Shown: positions 38,191-47,760, numbered from the stretch's first letter. The stretch is DNA of 64,000 nt from Actinomycetales bacterium (GCA_018969715.1 JAGWXT010000004.1:1-64000); one strand, 5' to 3'. Numbers and translations: made by a program. Notes: generated by a model not told the origin, from the letters alone.

Positions 38191-39830
38191 TGGCGATGCT
38201 CCCGCCTGATCCGAGCGCGGACGGCGGCGGTGAACAGCTCGCCACGTTCACCGTAGTCAGCGAACATGTCCCACGATGCACAGGCGGGTGCGAGCAGCAC
38301 CGTGTCCCCGGGCTGTGCGAGGTCGGCGGCCGCGGCGACCACTCGTTCCATGATCGACGCCGCATCGGGCCGGCCGGATGGCAGGGTGGGCCCGGTCACC
38401 TCGACCACCGGCAGCTCCGGCGCCCAGCGGGTGAGGGCCGCAGCCAGCAGTGCCCGGTCCGCGCCGAGCAGGACCACCGCCCGCAGCCGTGACCTCACTG
38501 CCGGGATGAGCCCGTCGAAGTGCTGGCCCTTCGCATCACCGCCGGCGATCCACACCACTCGGTCCCAGCCGGCAATCGATGCACGGGCGGCGTGGGCATT
38601 CGTGGCCTTGCTGTCATCCACCCAGGCGACCCCGGCCGCGTTCGCAATGAGGGCACTGCGGTGCGGGGCCGGGCGAACTGCACCGAGTCCGCCGGCGATC
38701 GCATGGGCAGCAACCCCCACGGTGCGGGCCAGTGCCGCTGCGGCCAGGGCGTTGGCGAGGTTGGGCCCGGCCAGTGCCGCCTGCCCGGCGACGGGGGTGA
38801 GCGGCTCGGCGTCGGCGAACGCCCGGTCGATCAGCCAGCCGTCCGAGACCCCCAGCTGGCCGTGTGCCGGCTCGGCCTGGGTCACGCCGATGATCGGGCA
38901 GTCCGCAGGACAGCCGCCGAGTCGGGGCAGGTCGATGGTGGCCGGATCGTCGACGTTGACCACCGCGTGCCTGGCCCCCCGGAAGACCCGAGCCTTGGCG
39001 AGCCGGTAGGCCAGCGCCGGGCCCCCGGCCGGCAGGTCCGCAACGGTGAATTCGGCCGGCAGGTCCGCACCGGTGAATTCGGCCGGCAGGTCCGCACCGG
39101 TGAATTCGGCCGGCAGGTCCGCACCGGTGAAGTAGTCGAAGTGATCGTCGGCGATATTCGTCACCGCCGCGGCATCTCCGCGCAGGTCACCGGCGCGCGA
39201 TAGCTGCTGTGCACTCACCTCCAGCGCCAGTGCGTCGAGGGGATCGTCGAACATGACAGCCGCGACAACGCTGGTACCGATATTGCCCAGTGCCGGCGCC
39301 CGCATGCCGGCGGCGGTGAGCATGGCACTGAGCATGAGCGTGGTCGTCGTCTTGCCGTTCGTGCCGGTGATGAGCAGCCACGGCCCATCGCCGGGGCGGC
39401 GCAGCTGCCAGGCCAGTGCCAGTTCCCCCCAGATCGGCACGCCCATCACCTGCGCCCGTTGCAGGATCGGGGTGCGCGCCGGCAGGCCGGGGGAGGCGAT
39501 CAGCAGTGCGCACGACCCATCGAGGTCGGCCCATGCGTCGGTGGGCCCGGATCCTCCCGCACGGGTGGACGAGGTTGGGTCGCCCACGATCACCCGTGCA
39601 CCCAGGTGTTCGGCCACTGCCGCGTTATCCCCCACCTGGCGGCCGACGCCGGAGTCCCGGACGGTGACCGCCGCCCCGAGGGCGCACAGGGCGCGAACGG
39701 CGCCGATCCCCGCCACTCCCAGCCCGACGACGGTCACCGGCAGCCCCGTCCAGTCGCTGTCCCGCGTCAGGTCGGCAACCGGGCTGCGGCCGACCCGCCG
39801 GGGCGTCGGCGCGGTCAGGTGCGAATCCAT
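38187..39830 (-). CDS. murD: UDP-N-acetylmuramoyl-L-alanine-D-glutamate ligase
   Basis: Adds D-glutamate to UDP-MurNAc-Ala. At 547 residues it is longer than the usual 450-490. The ATP loop is ITGTNGKTTTTLML, and the ligase motifs include NIADDHFDYF and VDDSKATNAHAA. The excess comes mainly from a 27-bp tandem repeat that inserts copies of FTGADLPAE directly after DDHFDYF and before YRLAKARVF, where the family normally has a short loop. A hydrophilic N-terminal extension also contributes. It overlaps mraY by 16 bases. Confidence 0.95.
   Translation of the reverse strand: MDSHLTAPTPRRVGRSPVADLTRDSDWTGLPVTVVGLGVAGIGAVRALCALGAAVTVRDSGVGRQVGDNAAVAEHLGARVIVGDPTSSTRAGGSGPTDAWADLDGSCALLIASPGLPARTPILQRAQVMGVPIWGELALAWQLRRPGDGPWLLITGTNGKTTTTLMLSAMLTAAGMRAPALGNIGTSVVAAVMFDDPLDALALEVSAQQLSRAGDLRGDAAAVTNIADDHFDYFTGADLPAEFTGADLPAEFTGADLPAEFTVADLPAGGPALAYRLAKARVFRGARHAVVNVDDPATIDLPRLGGCPADCPIIGVTQAEPAHGQLGVSDGWLIDRAFADAEPLTPVAGQAALAGPNLANALAAAALARTVGVAAHAIAGGLGAVRPAPHRSALIANAAGVAWVDDSKATNAHAARASIAGWDRVVWIAGGDAKGQHFDGLIPAVRSRLRAVVLLGADRALLAAALTRWAPELPVVEVTGPTLPSGRPDAASIMERVVAAAADLAQPGDTVLLAPACASWDMFADYGERGELFTAAVRARIRREHRQ
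39027..39131 (-). repeat. 27-bp tandem repeat inside murD
   Basis: Nearly four copies of a 27-base unit (39027-39053, 39054-39080, 39081-39107 and a partial fourth to 39131), almost identical in sequence. Each encodes nine residues (EFTGADLPA in rotation). The high identity between copies indicates recent expansion within an essential gene. Confidence 0.95.
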
Positions 39831-40882
39831 TCCCAGTAGAAGAGCGCCAGCCCGGCCACGACACAGAGGGCCTGCACGAGCCAGAAGCGCACGACGATCT
39901 GCTGCTCGGGCCAGCCGAGCATCTCGAAGTGGTGGTGGATGGGACTCATCCGCAGCACCCGTCGCCCGGTGGTGCGAAAGGAGATCACCTGGACGACCAC
40001 CGACAGCGTCACCAGGACGAACAGCCCACCCACCAGTGCCAGCAGCAGCTCCGTGCGGGTGAAGATCGCCAGTGCGGCGATTGCCCCACCGATGCCCAGG
40101 GATCCGGTGTCACCCATGAAGATCTGGGCTGGTGAGGTGTTCCACCAGAGGAAGCCGATGAGGGCGCCGCCGATCGCGGCGGCGAACACCGCTAGGTCGA
40201 GTGGGTCCCGAACCTCGTAGCAGCCGGGACCGGGTTGACCGGTACAGGTCTGGTTGAACTGGAACAGGGCGATCAGCACATAGGAGCCGACCGTGAGGGC
40301 GGCCGCGCCGGTGGCGAGGCCATCGAGGCCATCGGTGATGTTGACCGCATTGGTGGTGGCGGTCACGAGGAACCAGATCCACAGCAGGAAGACGATCAGC
40401 GGGAGGGTGGGAGTGAGATCGCGAATGAGCGAGATCGCCTGACTGGCCGGTGCAATGCCGTCAACGTCGACGAACTGCACCGACAGCAGGGCGAAGGCGA
40501 TGGCCACCACCGTCTGGCCGATCAGCTTGGTGCGCGCCCGCACGCCCGAACTGCGGCGGCGGAAGACCTTCAGGTAGTCGTCGAGGAAGCCCACCGCCAT
40601 CAGCCCCGCCATCAGGCCCATGGCGAGCAAGGCGCTGACCGTTGGCGGGGTGAGGGTGAGGGCATGGGCGGTGGCATAGCCGAACAGGGCCCCCGCACCG
40701 ATCATCAGGCCCCCCATCGAGGGCGTGCCGACCTTGCCCTCATGCGCCGGGTACCGCACGCCGTTCTCACTGACCCGGATCGCCTGGGCATGACCCCGTC
40801 GTCGCAGGTACCCGATCAGCACCGGCGTGCCCAGCAGTGCGATGAGCAGGCCCGTGACACCGGCGATGATGATCAGCCTCAC
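39815..40882 (-). CDS. mraY: Phospho-N-acetylmuramoyl-pentapeptide transferase
   Basis: Integral membrane enzyme that makes lipid I from UDP-MurNAc-pentapeptide and undecaprenyl phosphate. The 355 residues form about ten transmembrane helices. Diagnostic stretches are GTPSMGGLMI, VGFLDDYLKV, NAVNITDGLDGLA and FMGDTGSLGIGG, all with their catalytic aspartates. The C-terminal SPIHHHFEMLGWPEQQIVVRFW, of which HHHFEMLGW is typical, is complete. It overlaps murF by ATGA. Confidence 0.97.
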   Translation of the reverse strand: MRLIIIAGVTGLLIALLGTPVLIGYLRRRGHAQAIRVSENGVRYPAHEGKVGTPSMGGLMIGAGALFGYATAHALTLTPPTVSALLAMGLMAGLMAVGFLDDYLKVFRRRSSGVRARTKLIGQTVVAIAFALLSVQFVDVDGIAPASQAISLIRDLTPTLPLIVFLLWIWFLVTATTNAVNITDGLDGLATGAAALTVGSYVLIALFQFNQTCTGQPGPGCYEVRDPLDLAVFAAAIGGALIGFLWWNTSPAQIFMGDTGSLGIGGAIAALAIFTRTELLLALVGGLFVLVTLSVVVQVISFRTTGRRVLRMSPIHHHFEMLGWPEQQIVVRFWLVQALCVVAGLALFYWEWIRT

Positions 40883-42258
40883 GAGGCGTCATCCTCCCGC
40901 GCCGAGTGGAGCAGGGCAGCCGCGACGCGCTCCAGCCCGACGACCCGGCTTGCCTTGCACAGCACCACCGAGTCGGGCCTGAGGATCGTGTCGAGCGCAG
41001 ACAGGGCGTCATCGATGCCCGCAACGCAGATCGCAGCCGGGTACCCCCGGGTGATCTCGGTCGCCGGGCCGACGACGATCACCGTCCGGATCCCCAGTGC
41101 CGTCGCCAGTTCGCCGAGCCGGGCATGCGCGGCCTGGGAGTGCTCACCGAGCTCGGCCATCTCCCCCAGCACTGCCACCGTCGGCCGACCGGCAGCGATC
41201 GTCACCAGCGAGCCCAGTGCGGCCGCCATCGACTCGGGGTTGGCGTTGTACGCATCGTCGATGACGATCACCCCGTCCGCTCGCTCATGGACTGCCATCC
41301 GGTGCGGGCTGCGCGGCGCGGCATCGGCCAATGCCTCGGCGATGGCGGTCGCAGACAGGCCAAGGGACCACCCGACGCCGGCGGCGGCGAGGGCGTTGTC
41401 GACCTGATGACCACCGGCAAGGGGCAGTTCGACGGCCACACTGGCATCCGGGGTGATGAGGGTGAAAGCACTGCCACCGGGCGCGGTCCGGATGTCGACG
41501 GCGCGGATCGCGGCCCCCTCCCCCCGGCCGAACCACACCACCTCACCGGCGCAGCGTGCGGCCATGGAGCGCACGCGTGGGTCATCGTGGTTGAGGATCG
41601 CCACCCCCTGGGCGTCCAGCGCCGCGACAATCTCCCCCTTCGTCGCGGTCGTCGCCGCCAGTGACCCGAAGATCTCGATGTGTGCATGACCGACGTTGGT
41701 GACGACGCTGTGGGTGGGTCGTGCGATGGCGCACAGCTGCGCGATATTGCCCGGACGCCGGGCGCCCATCTCCACGACCAGTGCGCGGGTGTCCGCACAC
41801 ACCTGCAGGACGGTCAACGGCAGGCCGATCTCATTGTTGGCGCTGGCGCGGGCACCGACAGTCGGCATCGAGCCGCCCAGAACCGTGACGAGAAGATCCT
41901 TGGTCGAGGTCTTCCCGGAGGACCCGGTCACGGCGATGACGGCGAGGTCGGCCACCCGGCCTCGGACGGCACCGGCCAGCGTGGCCAGGGCGGTGAGCCC
42001 ATCGTCGCCAGCAGGCAGGACCAGGCAGGGCACGCCCGCGATCGGCCGAGTCACGACCGCCGCCACCGCCCCGGCCGCGTGCGCGTGCGCACAGTGGTCA
42101 TGGCCATCGGTGCGAGTGCCGGGCAGGGCGACGAAGAGCGAGCCGGGCCGGGCAAGCCGGGAGTCGATGACAACCGAGTCGACCACCGGTGTCCCCGGGC
42201 AGGAATCGGGGTGCGCCCCGAGGATCCCCGCGATCTCGGCCACCGTCAGCGCGATCAC
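40879..42258 (-). CDS. murF: UDP-N-acetylmuramoyl-tripeptide-D-alanyl-D-alanine ligase
   Basis: Adds the D-Ala-D-Ala dipeptide, completing the UDP-linked pentapeptide. The 459 residues include VTGSSGKTSTKDLL (ATP loop), ARPTHSVVTNVGHAHIEIFGS with the conserved NVGHAH, and VIDDAYNANPESM in the C-terminal ligase domain. It starts one base after the murE stop and overlaps mraY by four bases. Confidence 0.96.
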   Translation of the reverse strand: MIALTVAEIAGILGAHPDSCPGTPVVDSVVIDSRLARPGSLFVALPGTRTDGHDHCAHAHAAGAVAAVVTRPIAGVPCLVLPAGDDGLTALATLAGAVRGRVADLAVIAVTGSSGKTSTKDLLVTVLGGSMPTVGARASANNEIGLPLTVLQVCADTRALVVEMGARRPGNIAQLCAIARPTHSVVTNVGHAHIEIFGSLAATTATKGEIVAALDAQGVAILNHDDPRVRSMAARCAGEVVWFGRGEGAAIRAVDIRTAPGGSAFTLITPDASVAVELPLAGGHQVDNALAAAGVGWSLGLSATAIAEALADAAPRSPHRMAVHERADGVIVIDDAYNANPESMAAALGSLVTIAAGRPTVAVLGEMAELGEHSQAAHARLGELATALGIRTVIVVGPATEITRGYPAAICVAGIDDALSALDTILRPDSVVLCKASRVVGLERVAAALLHSAREDDAS

Positions 42259-42259
42259 G

Positions 42260-43783
42260 TCATTCCCCCTTCCGGGCTGCCCGGGTCAGGGTCTCGGCAA
42301 GGACACGGTGATCATCGAAGTCCAGCTGCCGGCCGGCAACCTCCTGCCCGGTCTCATGGCCCTTGCCGAGGACAAGGACGATGTCCTCGGGTGCTGCAAG
42401 CGCGACGGCTCGCGCGATTGCGGCAGCACGTCCGGCGACTTCCTCCACCCGGTGGGCCGATCGGCCGAGGATCTCCGTCCCTGCCAGGATCTGCGCCCGG
42501 ATTGCTGCCGGATCCTCCCTGCGGGGGTTGTCATCGGTGACGAGGACGATGTCCGCATGGCTTGCCGCGGCTGCTCCCATGCCAGGCCGCTTGCCGGTGT
42601 CGCGCTCGCCGCCGGCGCCGATGACGACGATCAGCCGGGACCCCGCGGGCAGCACCGCCCGCATGGCGGAGCACACCGCCTCCACGGCATGGGGGGTGTG
42701 GGCGTAGTCCACGATTCCCAGTGGCGCACCCGGCACCAACACCTGCGCCATCCGCCCGGGGACCCGGGCGCTGGCGAACCCGGCGACGATCGCCTCCGAT
42801 GGCACAGCCAGTTCCGTCAGCAGGGCTGCGGCCATCGCCGCATTGGCGAGGTTGATTGCACCCGGCATCGACAGCGAGACCGTCAGGCTGCCACCAGGGC
42901 CGATCAGCTCGGCCGTGCTCCCTTGCGGCCCGAGCCGCGGCCGGGCGACCGTCCAGTCCGCACTCGGATCGTGCAGCGACACCGTGGTGCACATCAGGTC
43001 ATCGGCGATGAGGCCCGCCAGTCGCCGGCCCCAGAGGTCATCGATGGCGACGACCGCCCGGGCGGTGAACCCCCTGCTGAACAGGCGGCGCTTGGCGGCG
43101 AAATAGGACTCCATGTCGCCGTGGAAGTCGAGGTGGTCGCGGCTGAGGTTGGTGAAGGCCGCAACCGCCATCGTGGTGCCGTCCACGCGGTGGCTGGCAA
43201 GGGCGTGACTGGACACCTCCATCGCCACCGCCTGCACCCCGCGCGTGCGCAGCTCGGCAAGCGTGCGCTGCAGCACTGGCGCCGGCGGGGTGGTGTAGCC
43301 CAACGGCAGGGTCTGGCCGTCGACAACGCACCCAAGCGTCCCCAAGGTCGCCGATGGGATGCCGGCGGCCGCGAGTCCGGCGGCAACCAGCCAGGTGACG
43401 GTCGTCTTGCCGTTGGTGCCGGTGACGCCGACGATACGCATCGCATCGGCGGGCCGGCCGGCAACCCTCGCCGCGAGGGGACCGAGGATCGCCTCCGGGT
43501 CGTCCACGACCGCCACCGGCACCGTGACGTCGTTGAGAAAGCGCAGCCCCGCCTGGTCGGTGAGCAGTGCGACGGCGCCGGCGCGGATCGCGGCATCGGC
43601 GAACTGCGCTCCGTGCACCCGGGCACCGGGCAGGCCGGCGAAGAGATCCCCGGGATGGACGTCCGCAGCACGGTCGGTGATGCCCCGGATCACGATGGCC
43701 GGCAGTGCCCGCCCGGGCAGCAGTTCAGCAAGGATGAGCGGGACCCCGGGTGGATCCACCGGGGGGTGGGGGCTGTCGGTCAC
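42260..43783 (-). CDS. murE: UDP-N-acetylmuramoyl-tripeptide synthetase, probably meso-DAP-adding
   Basis: Adds the third stem residue. About 507 residues, with GVTGTNGKTTVTWL as ATP loop, TNLSRDHLDFHGDMESY, and VTDDNPRREDP near residue 416. DNPR is the motif that selects meso-diaminopimelate rather than lysine. I take GTG 43783 (VTDSPHPPVDPP) as start because a GGCGG run lies six bases before it; an in-frame GTG at 43807 would add eight basic residues. A 34-base gap separates it from ftsI. Confidence 0.95.
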   Translation of the reverse strand: MTDSPHPPVDPPGVPLILAELLPGRALPAIVIRGITDRAADVHPGDLFAGLPGARVHGAQFADAAIRAGAVALLTDQAGLRFLNDVTVPVAVVDDPEAILGPLAARVAGRPADAMRIVGVTGTNGKTTVTWLVAAGLAAAGIPSATLGTLGCVVDGQTLPLGYTTPPAPVLQRTLAELRTRGVQAVAMEVSSHALASHRVDGTTMAVAAFTNLSRDHLDFHGDMESYFAAKRRLFSRGFTARAVVAIDDLWGRRLAGLIADDLMCTTVSLHDPSADWTVARPRLGPQGSTAELIGPGGSLTVSLSMPGAINLANAAMAAALLTELAVPSEAIVAGFASARVPGRMAQVLVPGAPLGIVDYAHTPHAVEAVCSAMRAVLPAGSRLIVVIGAGGERDTGKRPGMGAAAASHADIVLVTDDNPRREDPAAIRAQILAGTEILGRSAHRVEEVAGRAAAIARAVALAAPEDIVLVLGKGHETGQEVAGRQLDFDDHRVLAETLTRAARKGE

Positions 43784-43817
43784 GGGATGCCGCCGATATC
43801 GGCGCACGACATCGCGC

Positions 43818-45596
43818 TCACCACTCCAATGGCAGCGACGCGCGAGGCGTCACTGACGGGGGGATTCGCATCGCCTGCACCAGGTAGGTGGCCATGGCCT
43901 GGAAGGCGGGCGCAGCCACCTGCCCACCGTAGTAACCGTTGCGGGGATTCTGCAGGATCACCGCAATGACTGCCCGCGGCTGCTCGGCGGGGATCATGCC
44001 GACGAACGACGAGGTGTACCCGCGATAGCACCCGCACTCCGGGTCGATTCGGTCGGAGGTGCCCGTCTTGCCCGCAACCCGGTAGCCGGGCACCGTCGCT
44101 GCTGACCCCGTGCCCTGCTCGCTGGTTGCCATCTCCAGCATCTGACGCATCGTCCGTGCCGCCTCGGCGCCGACCACCCTGGTCCGCGCGGGCGGAGCTG
44201 GCGCCCGGATACCGCCCTCCGGTGGCTGGTAGCCCAGGATCAGGCTCGGCTGAATGCGGATACCGTCATTGGCCAGTGTGGCGAAGACGCTCGCAATCTG
44301 GACGGCATTGGCCGCAACCCCCTGGCCGAAGGCGATCGTGGGGAAGGAGGCGTCATTCCACTGGCCGACTGGGGCGAGGATGCCGCGGGTGGCCCCCGGG
44401 AAGTCAATGCCCAGCGGTTGGCCGATGCCGAACCGAACCAGGTAGGAGTAGAAGGTCTCGGGGCTCATCCGCTCCCCCGCGATGATCGTGCCGATATTGC
44501 TGGATCGCGCGAGCACCCCGGTGAGCGTCAGCGGCAGCCGTCCATGCTCGAAGGAGTCCCGATAGTCCTCCCCCTTGCGGTACAGCACACCCGGAACCGT
44601 GAAACGAGTGGTGGGCGTGGCCAGGCCCTCATTGAGCACCGCGGCCAGGGTGATGACCTTGCTGGTGGACCCGGGCTCGACGATCTCCTGCAGGGGCCGG
44701 TTGCGCCGCGACTGCGGATCGGAGGCGGTGGGGGCATTGGCATCGAAGGTGGGCGCGCTCGCCAGTGCCAGCAGTTGCCCGGTCGCCGGATCGATGACGA
44801 CCAGGGAGCCGCTGTCGGCCCCGGCATTGCGGACAGCCCGGGCAAGGGTGCGCTCCGCCACGTATTGAATGTCTCGATCGAGGGTGAGGCGCACCGAGGT
44901 TCCGGCCACGGCACTGCGCTCACTGTGCTGGCCGGTGGGAATCCGCCGGCCGCCCGCCGAGGCCTCATAGATCAGCAGGCCATCCTCGCCGGCAAGGATG
45001 TCCTCCAGCCCGTACTCGAGGCCGTCCAGGCCATGACCGTCGGTCCCGACGAATCCGACGACGGTTGCCGCCACGGCGCCGGCCGGGTACACCCGCTGCC
45101 GAGTGGGCTGCCCGAACACGCCGGGCACCCCAAGGTCGCGCACCCGCTGCCATTGGGCGGGAGTCACCCCGCGGGCGACGTAGGCGAAGCGGCGTTCTCC
45201 GGTCAGCGCCCGCCGGACCTGCCAGCGCGGCAGTGCCACGATCGGGGCAATGCCGCCGGCGGCCCCCACCGCGTCCTCAACCATCGTCTGGTCCACGACG
45301 ATGTCGAAGGCCTGCACCGTGGCGGCCAGCGGGGCCCCGGTGCGGTCGAGGATCTGGCCTCGCTGGGCCGGGATCACCGCCTCGCGCATTCGGCTGGCGA
45401 CCGCGGAGGTGGAGACATCCGCGGCATCGAGCACCTGCACCTGGACGACGCGGCCCCCGTAGACCATGAGCAGGGCGAGGGTGAGGACGAGTCCCAGCCG
45501 CAGCCGACGGCCAGGATTGCCGGGCCGGAAGTCCCCGCGGGTCCGCCGGGGCCGCCGTTGCCTCGCGGGGGCGCCCCGCTCGCGGATCAGGGTCAC
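43818..45596 (-). CDS. ftsI: Septal penicillin-binding protein (class B transpeptidase)
   Basis: Cross-links septal peptidoglycan in partnership with FtsW. About 592 residues: a basic cytoplasmic tail, one membrane anchor (about 34-55), a dimerisation domain (RGQILDRTGAPLA) and a transpeptidase domain. The active-site motifs are EPGSTSKVI (SxxK near 306), ARSSNIGT (SxN) and AGKTGTSD (KTG). GTG 45596 is chosen because GAGG lies five bases before it, while longer frames cover ftsL. It follows ftsL by seven bases. Confidence 0.96.
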   Translation of the reverse strand: MTLIRERGAPARQRRPRRTRGDFRPGNPGRRLRLGLVLTLALLMVYGGRVVQVQVLDAADVSTSAVASRMREAVIPAQRGQILDRTGAPLAATVQAFDIVVDQTMVEDAVGAAGGIAPIVALPRWQVRRALTGERRFAYVARGVTPAQWQRVRDLGVPGVFGQPTRQRVYPAGAVAATVVGFVGTDGHGLDGLEYGLEDILAGEDGLLIYEASAGGRRIPTGQHSERSAVAGTSVRLTLDRDIQYVAERTLARAVRNAGADSGSLVVIDPATGQLLALASAPTFDANAPTASDPQSRRNRPLQEIVEPGSTSKVITLAAVLNEGLATPTTRFTVPGVLYRKGEDYRDSFEHGRLPLTLTGVLARSSNIGTIIAGERMSPETFYSYLVRFGIGQPLGIDFPGATRGILAPVGQWNDASFPTIAFGQGVAANAVQIASVFATLANDGIRIQPSLILGYQPPEGGIRAPAPPARTRVVGAEAARTMRQMLEMATSEQGTGSAATVPGYRVAGKTGTSDRIDPECGCYRGYTSSFVGMIPAEQPRAVIAVILQNPRNGYYGGQVAAPAFQAMATYLVQAMRIPPSVTPRASLPLEW

Positions 45597-45603
45597 GGGC
45601 ACC

Positions 45604-46056
45604 TCATCGCCCGATCGCCACCGGGTCGACCCCGGCCGCACGAAGTGGCCGCGCCAGACGGATGGGCACTCCGCCACCGACGATCCGGCCGTCGGAGAGA
45701 TACAGGAACGCAGGCCCCGGGGCGGGCACCATCCCCAGTGCTCGCGCCCGACGTGCCACGGTTGTCGGGGACTCGAGGACCGAAACCTGCTGGGCGAGCT
45801 GCTCCTCCGTGACGGCAAGGTCCCGGCCAGTGGCACGCAGCTCACTGAGCGTGAAGGCATCGGCGGCGAGCAGGGTCGTGAGCAGCAGCGAGGAGATGAG
45901 TGCGCCCAACAGCAGGCCGATGACGAGCACGGCGAAGCGCGCCGCCGACATCCGCGAACGTTGCTCCGCCCGCTGGGACGTGCGCTGGCGTGCGGCGGCG
46001 GCCGCGGATCGGTACCGAGCCCTCGGGGCGGCGAGGCCTGATTCGAGGATCGCCAT
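45604..46056 (-). CDS. ftsL: Cell division protein FtsL-like
   Basis: A 150-residue bitopic protein: a basic N-terminus (about 1-38), one transmembrane helix (about 40-66), then a leucine-zipper-like coiled coil (about 67-100; LSELRATGRDLAVTEEQLAQ region). A short Pro/Gly-rich tail with GMVPAPGPAFLYLSDG follows, typical of actinobacterial FtsL. It starts one base into the rsmH stop (TGATG) and lies between rsmH and ftsI, the canonical position. Confidence 0.88.
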   Translation of the reverse strand: MAILESGLAAPRARYRSAAAAARQRTSQRAEQRSRMSAARFAVLVIGLLLGALISSLLLTTLLAADAFTLSELRATGRDLAVTEEQLAQQVSVLESPTTVARRARALGMVPAPGPAFLYLSDGRIVGGGVPIRLARPLRAAGVDPVAIGR

Positions 46057-47042
46057 CAGGTCACCATCTCCAGGCAGCGCAAGTGCGCCGAGCGGGCGCG
46101 GGGATTGGCCGCCACCTCTGCGGGATCAGGTCGCTCCCCGCCGCGGGTGACCAGGCGTGCCGGCGCCGGGTCACTGTCATGGGTGACCGGCAGGTCGAGC
46201 GGGGCGGTGCGGCGGGTGAGCGCAGCGAAGGCGTGCTTGACGATCCGGTCCTCACTGGAGTGGTAGGCCAGCACTGCGCAGCGGCCCTGAGGTTGGAGAA
46301 GGGCCAGGGCCTGCTGGAGACCGCGACGCAATTGGCCGAGCTCATCGTTGACCTCGATGCGCAGGGCCTGGAATGTGCGCTTGGCGGGATGCCCACCGGT
46401 TCGGCGCGCCGCCGCGGGGATCGCCTCCCGGATCAGCGCAACCAGCTCACCGGTGCGGGTGATGGGCTGCCGCTGTCGCTGGCGGACGATGCCGGCCGCG
46501 ATCCGGCCGGCCCAGCGCTCCTCACCGAACTGCCACAGCAGAGCCCGCAGGCGATCGACCTCGTAGCCGTTGATGATCTGCGCTGCGGTGAGCACGGTGC
46601 TCGGGTCCATGCGCATGTCAAGGGGAGCGTCCCGGGCGTAGGAGAAGCCTCGACTGGGTGTGTCCAGCTGCCAGGAGGACACCCCCAGATCGATCACGAC
46701 CGCCGCCGCCGGACGATCCTGTGGATCCTGGCCGGCCGCCCGCACAGCCTCATCGAGCTCGCCCAGCGAGCCGCGGACGAGGCGGACCCGGGGTGCAAAC
46801 CCCGCCAGCCGCTGGCCGGCAATGAGCAGGGCATCCGGATCCCGGTCAACTCCGATGGCGCGAGCCTGCCCGCACCGGCTCAGCAGGGCCGCGCAGTGAC
46901 CCCCCATGCCGACGGTCGCGTCGATCAGCAGGGCACCCGGTTGGCGCTGCAGGCAGGGGGCGAGCAGATCGCAGACACGGTCGAGCAGCACCGGGATGTG
47001 AGTCCCGGCGCTGCAGCTGGTGTCGGACCGATCGGCCGCCAT
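46056..47042 (-). CDS. rsmH: 16S rRNA (cytosine-1402 N4) methyltransferase
   Basis: SAM-dependent methyltransferase also called MraW. The 328-residue protein has HIPVLLDRV at the start, DATVGMGGH as the SAM loop, GVDRDPDAL, VIDLGVSSWQLD and the C-terminal LAYHSSEDRIVK. A good Shine-Dalgarno run (GAGGAG) precedes the ATG. A 190-base gap with G-rich short repeats separates it from mraZ. Confidence 0.96.
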   Translation of the reverse strand: MAADRSDTSCSAGTHIPVLLDRVCDLLAPCLQRQPGALLIDATVGMGGHCAALLSRCGQARAIGVDRDPDALLIAGQRLAGFAPRVRLVRGSLGELDEAVRAAGQDPQDRPAAAVVIDLGVSSWQLDTPSRGFSYARDAPLDMRMDPSTVLTAAQIINGYEVDRLRALLWQFGEERWAGRIAAGIVRQRQRQPITRTGELVALIREAIPAAARRTGGHPAKRTFQALRIEVNDELGQLRRGLQQALALLQPQGRCAVLAYHSSEDRIVKHAFAALTRRTAPLDLPVTHDSDPAPARLVTRGGERPDPAEVAANPRARSAHLRCLEMVT

Positions 47043-47232
47043 TGGTCACTCCTCATGAGCGCGGACGGACAGGGACGGACGGTGGGGGTGGGCGGTGGGG
47101 GTGGACGGGAGTCGGCGGGAGTGGATGGCGGGCGACGCTGTGGTCGTGCGCACTGGTCCCGCGCCACCTCGGGCTCCGGCGCCGGGGAAGTGCGTCGGAG
47201 CCCGGCGGTGGCGAGGGGCCACTGCACACGGC

Positions 47233-47670
47233 TCACCTGAGCGGCTGGGGGGGCATCACCGCCTCGTCAAGATCAGCGAACGCGGTGTCGGCGCTGGCGA
47301 GGTACGACGCCCACTCCGCCGGCTGCCAGATCTCGGCAGTGACGTTGGCGCCCACGACGACCAGTTCCCGATCAAGCCCGGCGTACTCCCGCAGGGTCGC
47401 CGGCAGCGTGATTCGGCCCTGCCGATCGGGGACTTCGTCCACCGCAGTCGAAAAGAGCACCCGAAGGTACGAACGGACGCGGGCATCGGATCGTGAGGCC
47501 TCGCGCAGGTCATCGGCATAGGCGCGAAACTCGGCCACCGGCCACAGCACGACGCATCGGTCCTGGCCCTTGGTGAGGACGACCCCGGGCGCGAGGGTGT
47601 CACGGAAGCGCGCCGGCAGCACGAGTCGGCCCTTCTCGTCCAGCCGCGGCTGGTGCGTGCCGAGGAGCAC
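47233..47670 (-). CDS. mraZ: Transcriptional regulator MraZ
   Basis: AbrB-like double-SpoVT protein of 145 residues that binds its own promoter and regulates the dcw operon in other bacteria. The two SpoVT halves are visible as PRLDEKGRLVLPARFR and VDEVPDRQGRITLPATLREY, each with its DxxGR core. The GTG start is preceded by an excellent ribosome-binding site (GGGAGGTGA). It is the first dcw gene, so the promoter lies in 47671-47800. Confidence 0.96.
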   Translation of the reverse strand: MLLGTHQPRLDEKGRLVLPARFRDTLAPGVVLTKGQDRCVVLWPVAEFRAYADDLREASRSDARVRSYLRVLFSTAVDEVPDRQGRITLPATLREYAGLDRELVVVGANVTAEIWQPAEWASYLASADTAFADLDEAVMPPQPLR

Positions 47671-47716
47671 CGGTCACCTCCCGCCTTGCCTCCCTTGGGA
47701 CCCGGATCCGTCCCCT

Positions 47717-47760
47717 GAGCGCCACAGAGCGCCACTATAACCCTATTTCCTCCATTTCCC
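47717..47760 (-). promoter_or_regulatory. Candidate mraZ promoter and MraZ operator
   Basis: On the minus strand TATAGT (47734-47739) is a good -10 box. Two copies of GTGGCGCTC lie directly downstream, offset by exactly 10 bases (47717-47725 and 47727-47735). GGAGG and AGGG runs repeat at about one helical turn upstream. MraZ proteins bind short G-rich direct repeats near their own promoter, so this is the natural operator candidate. Unproven. Confidence 0.4.
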
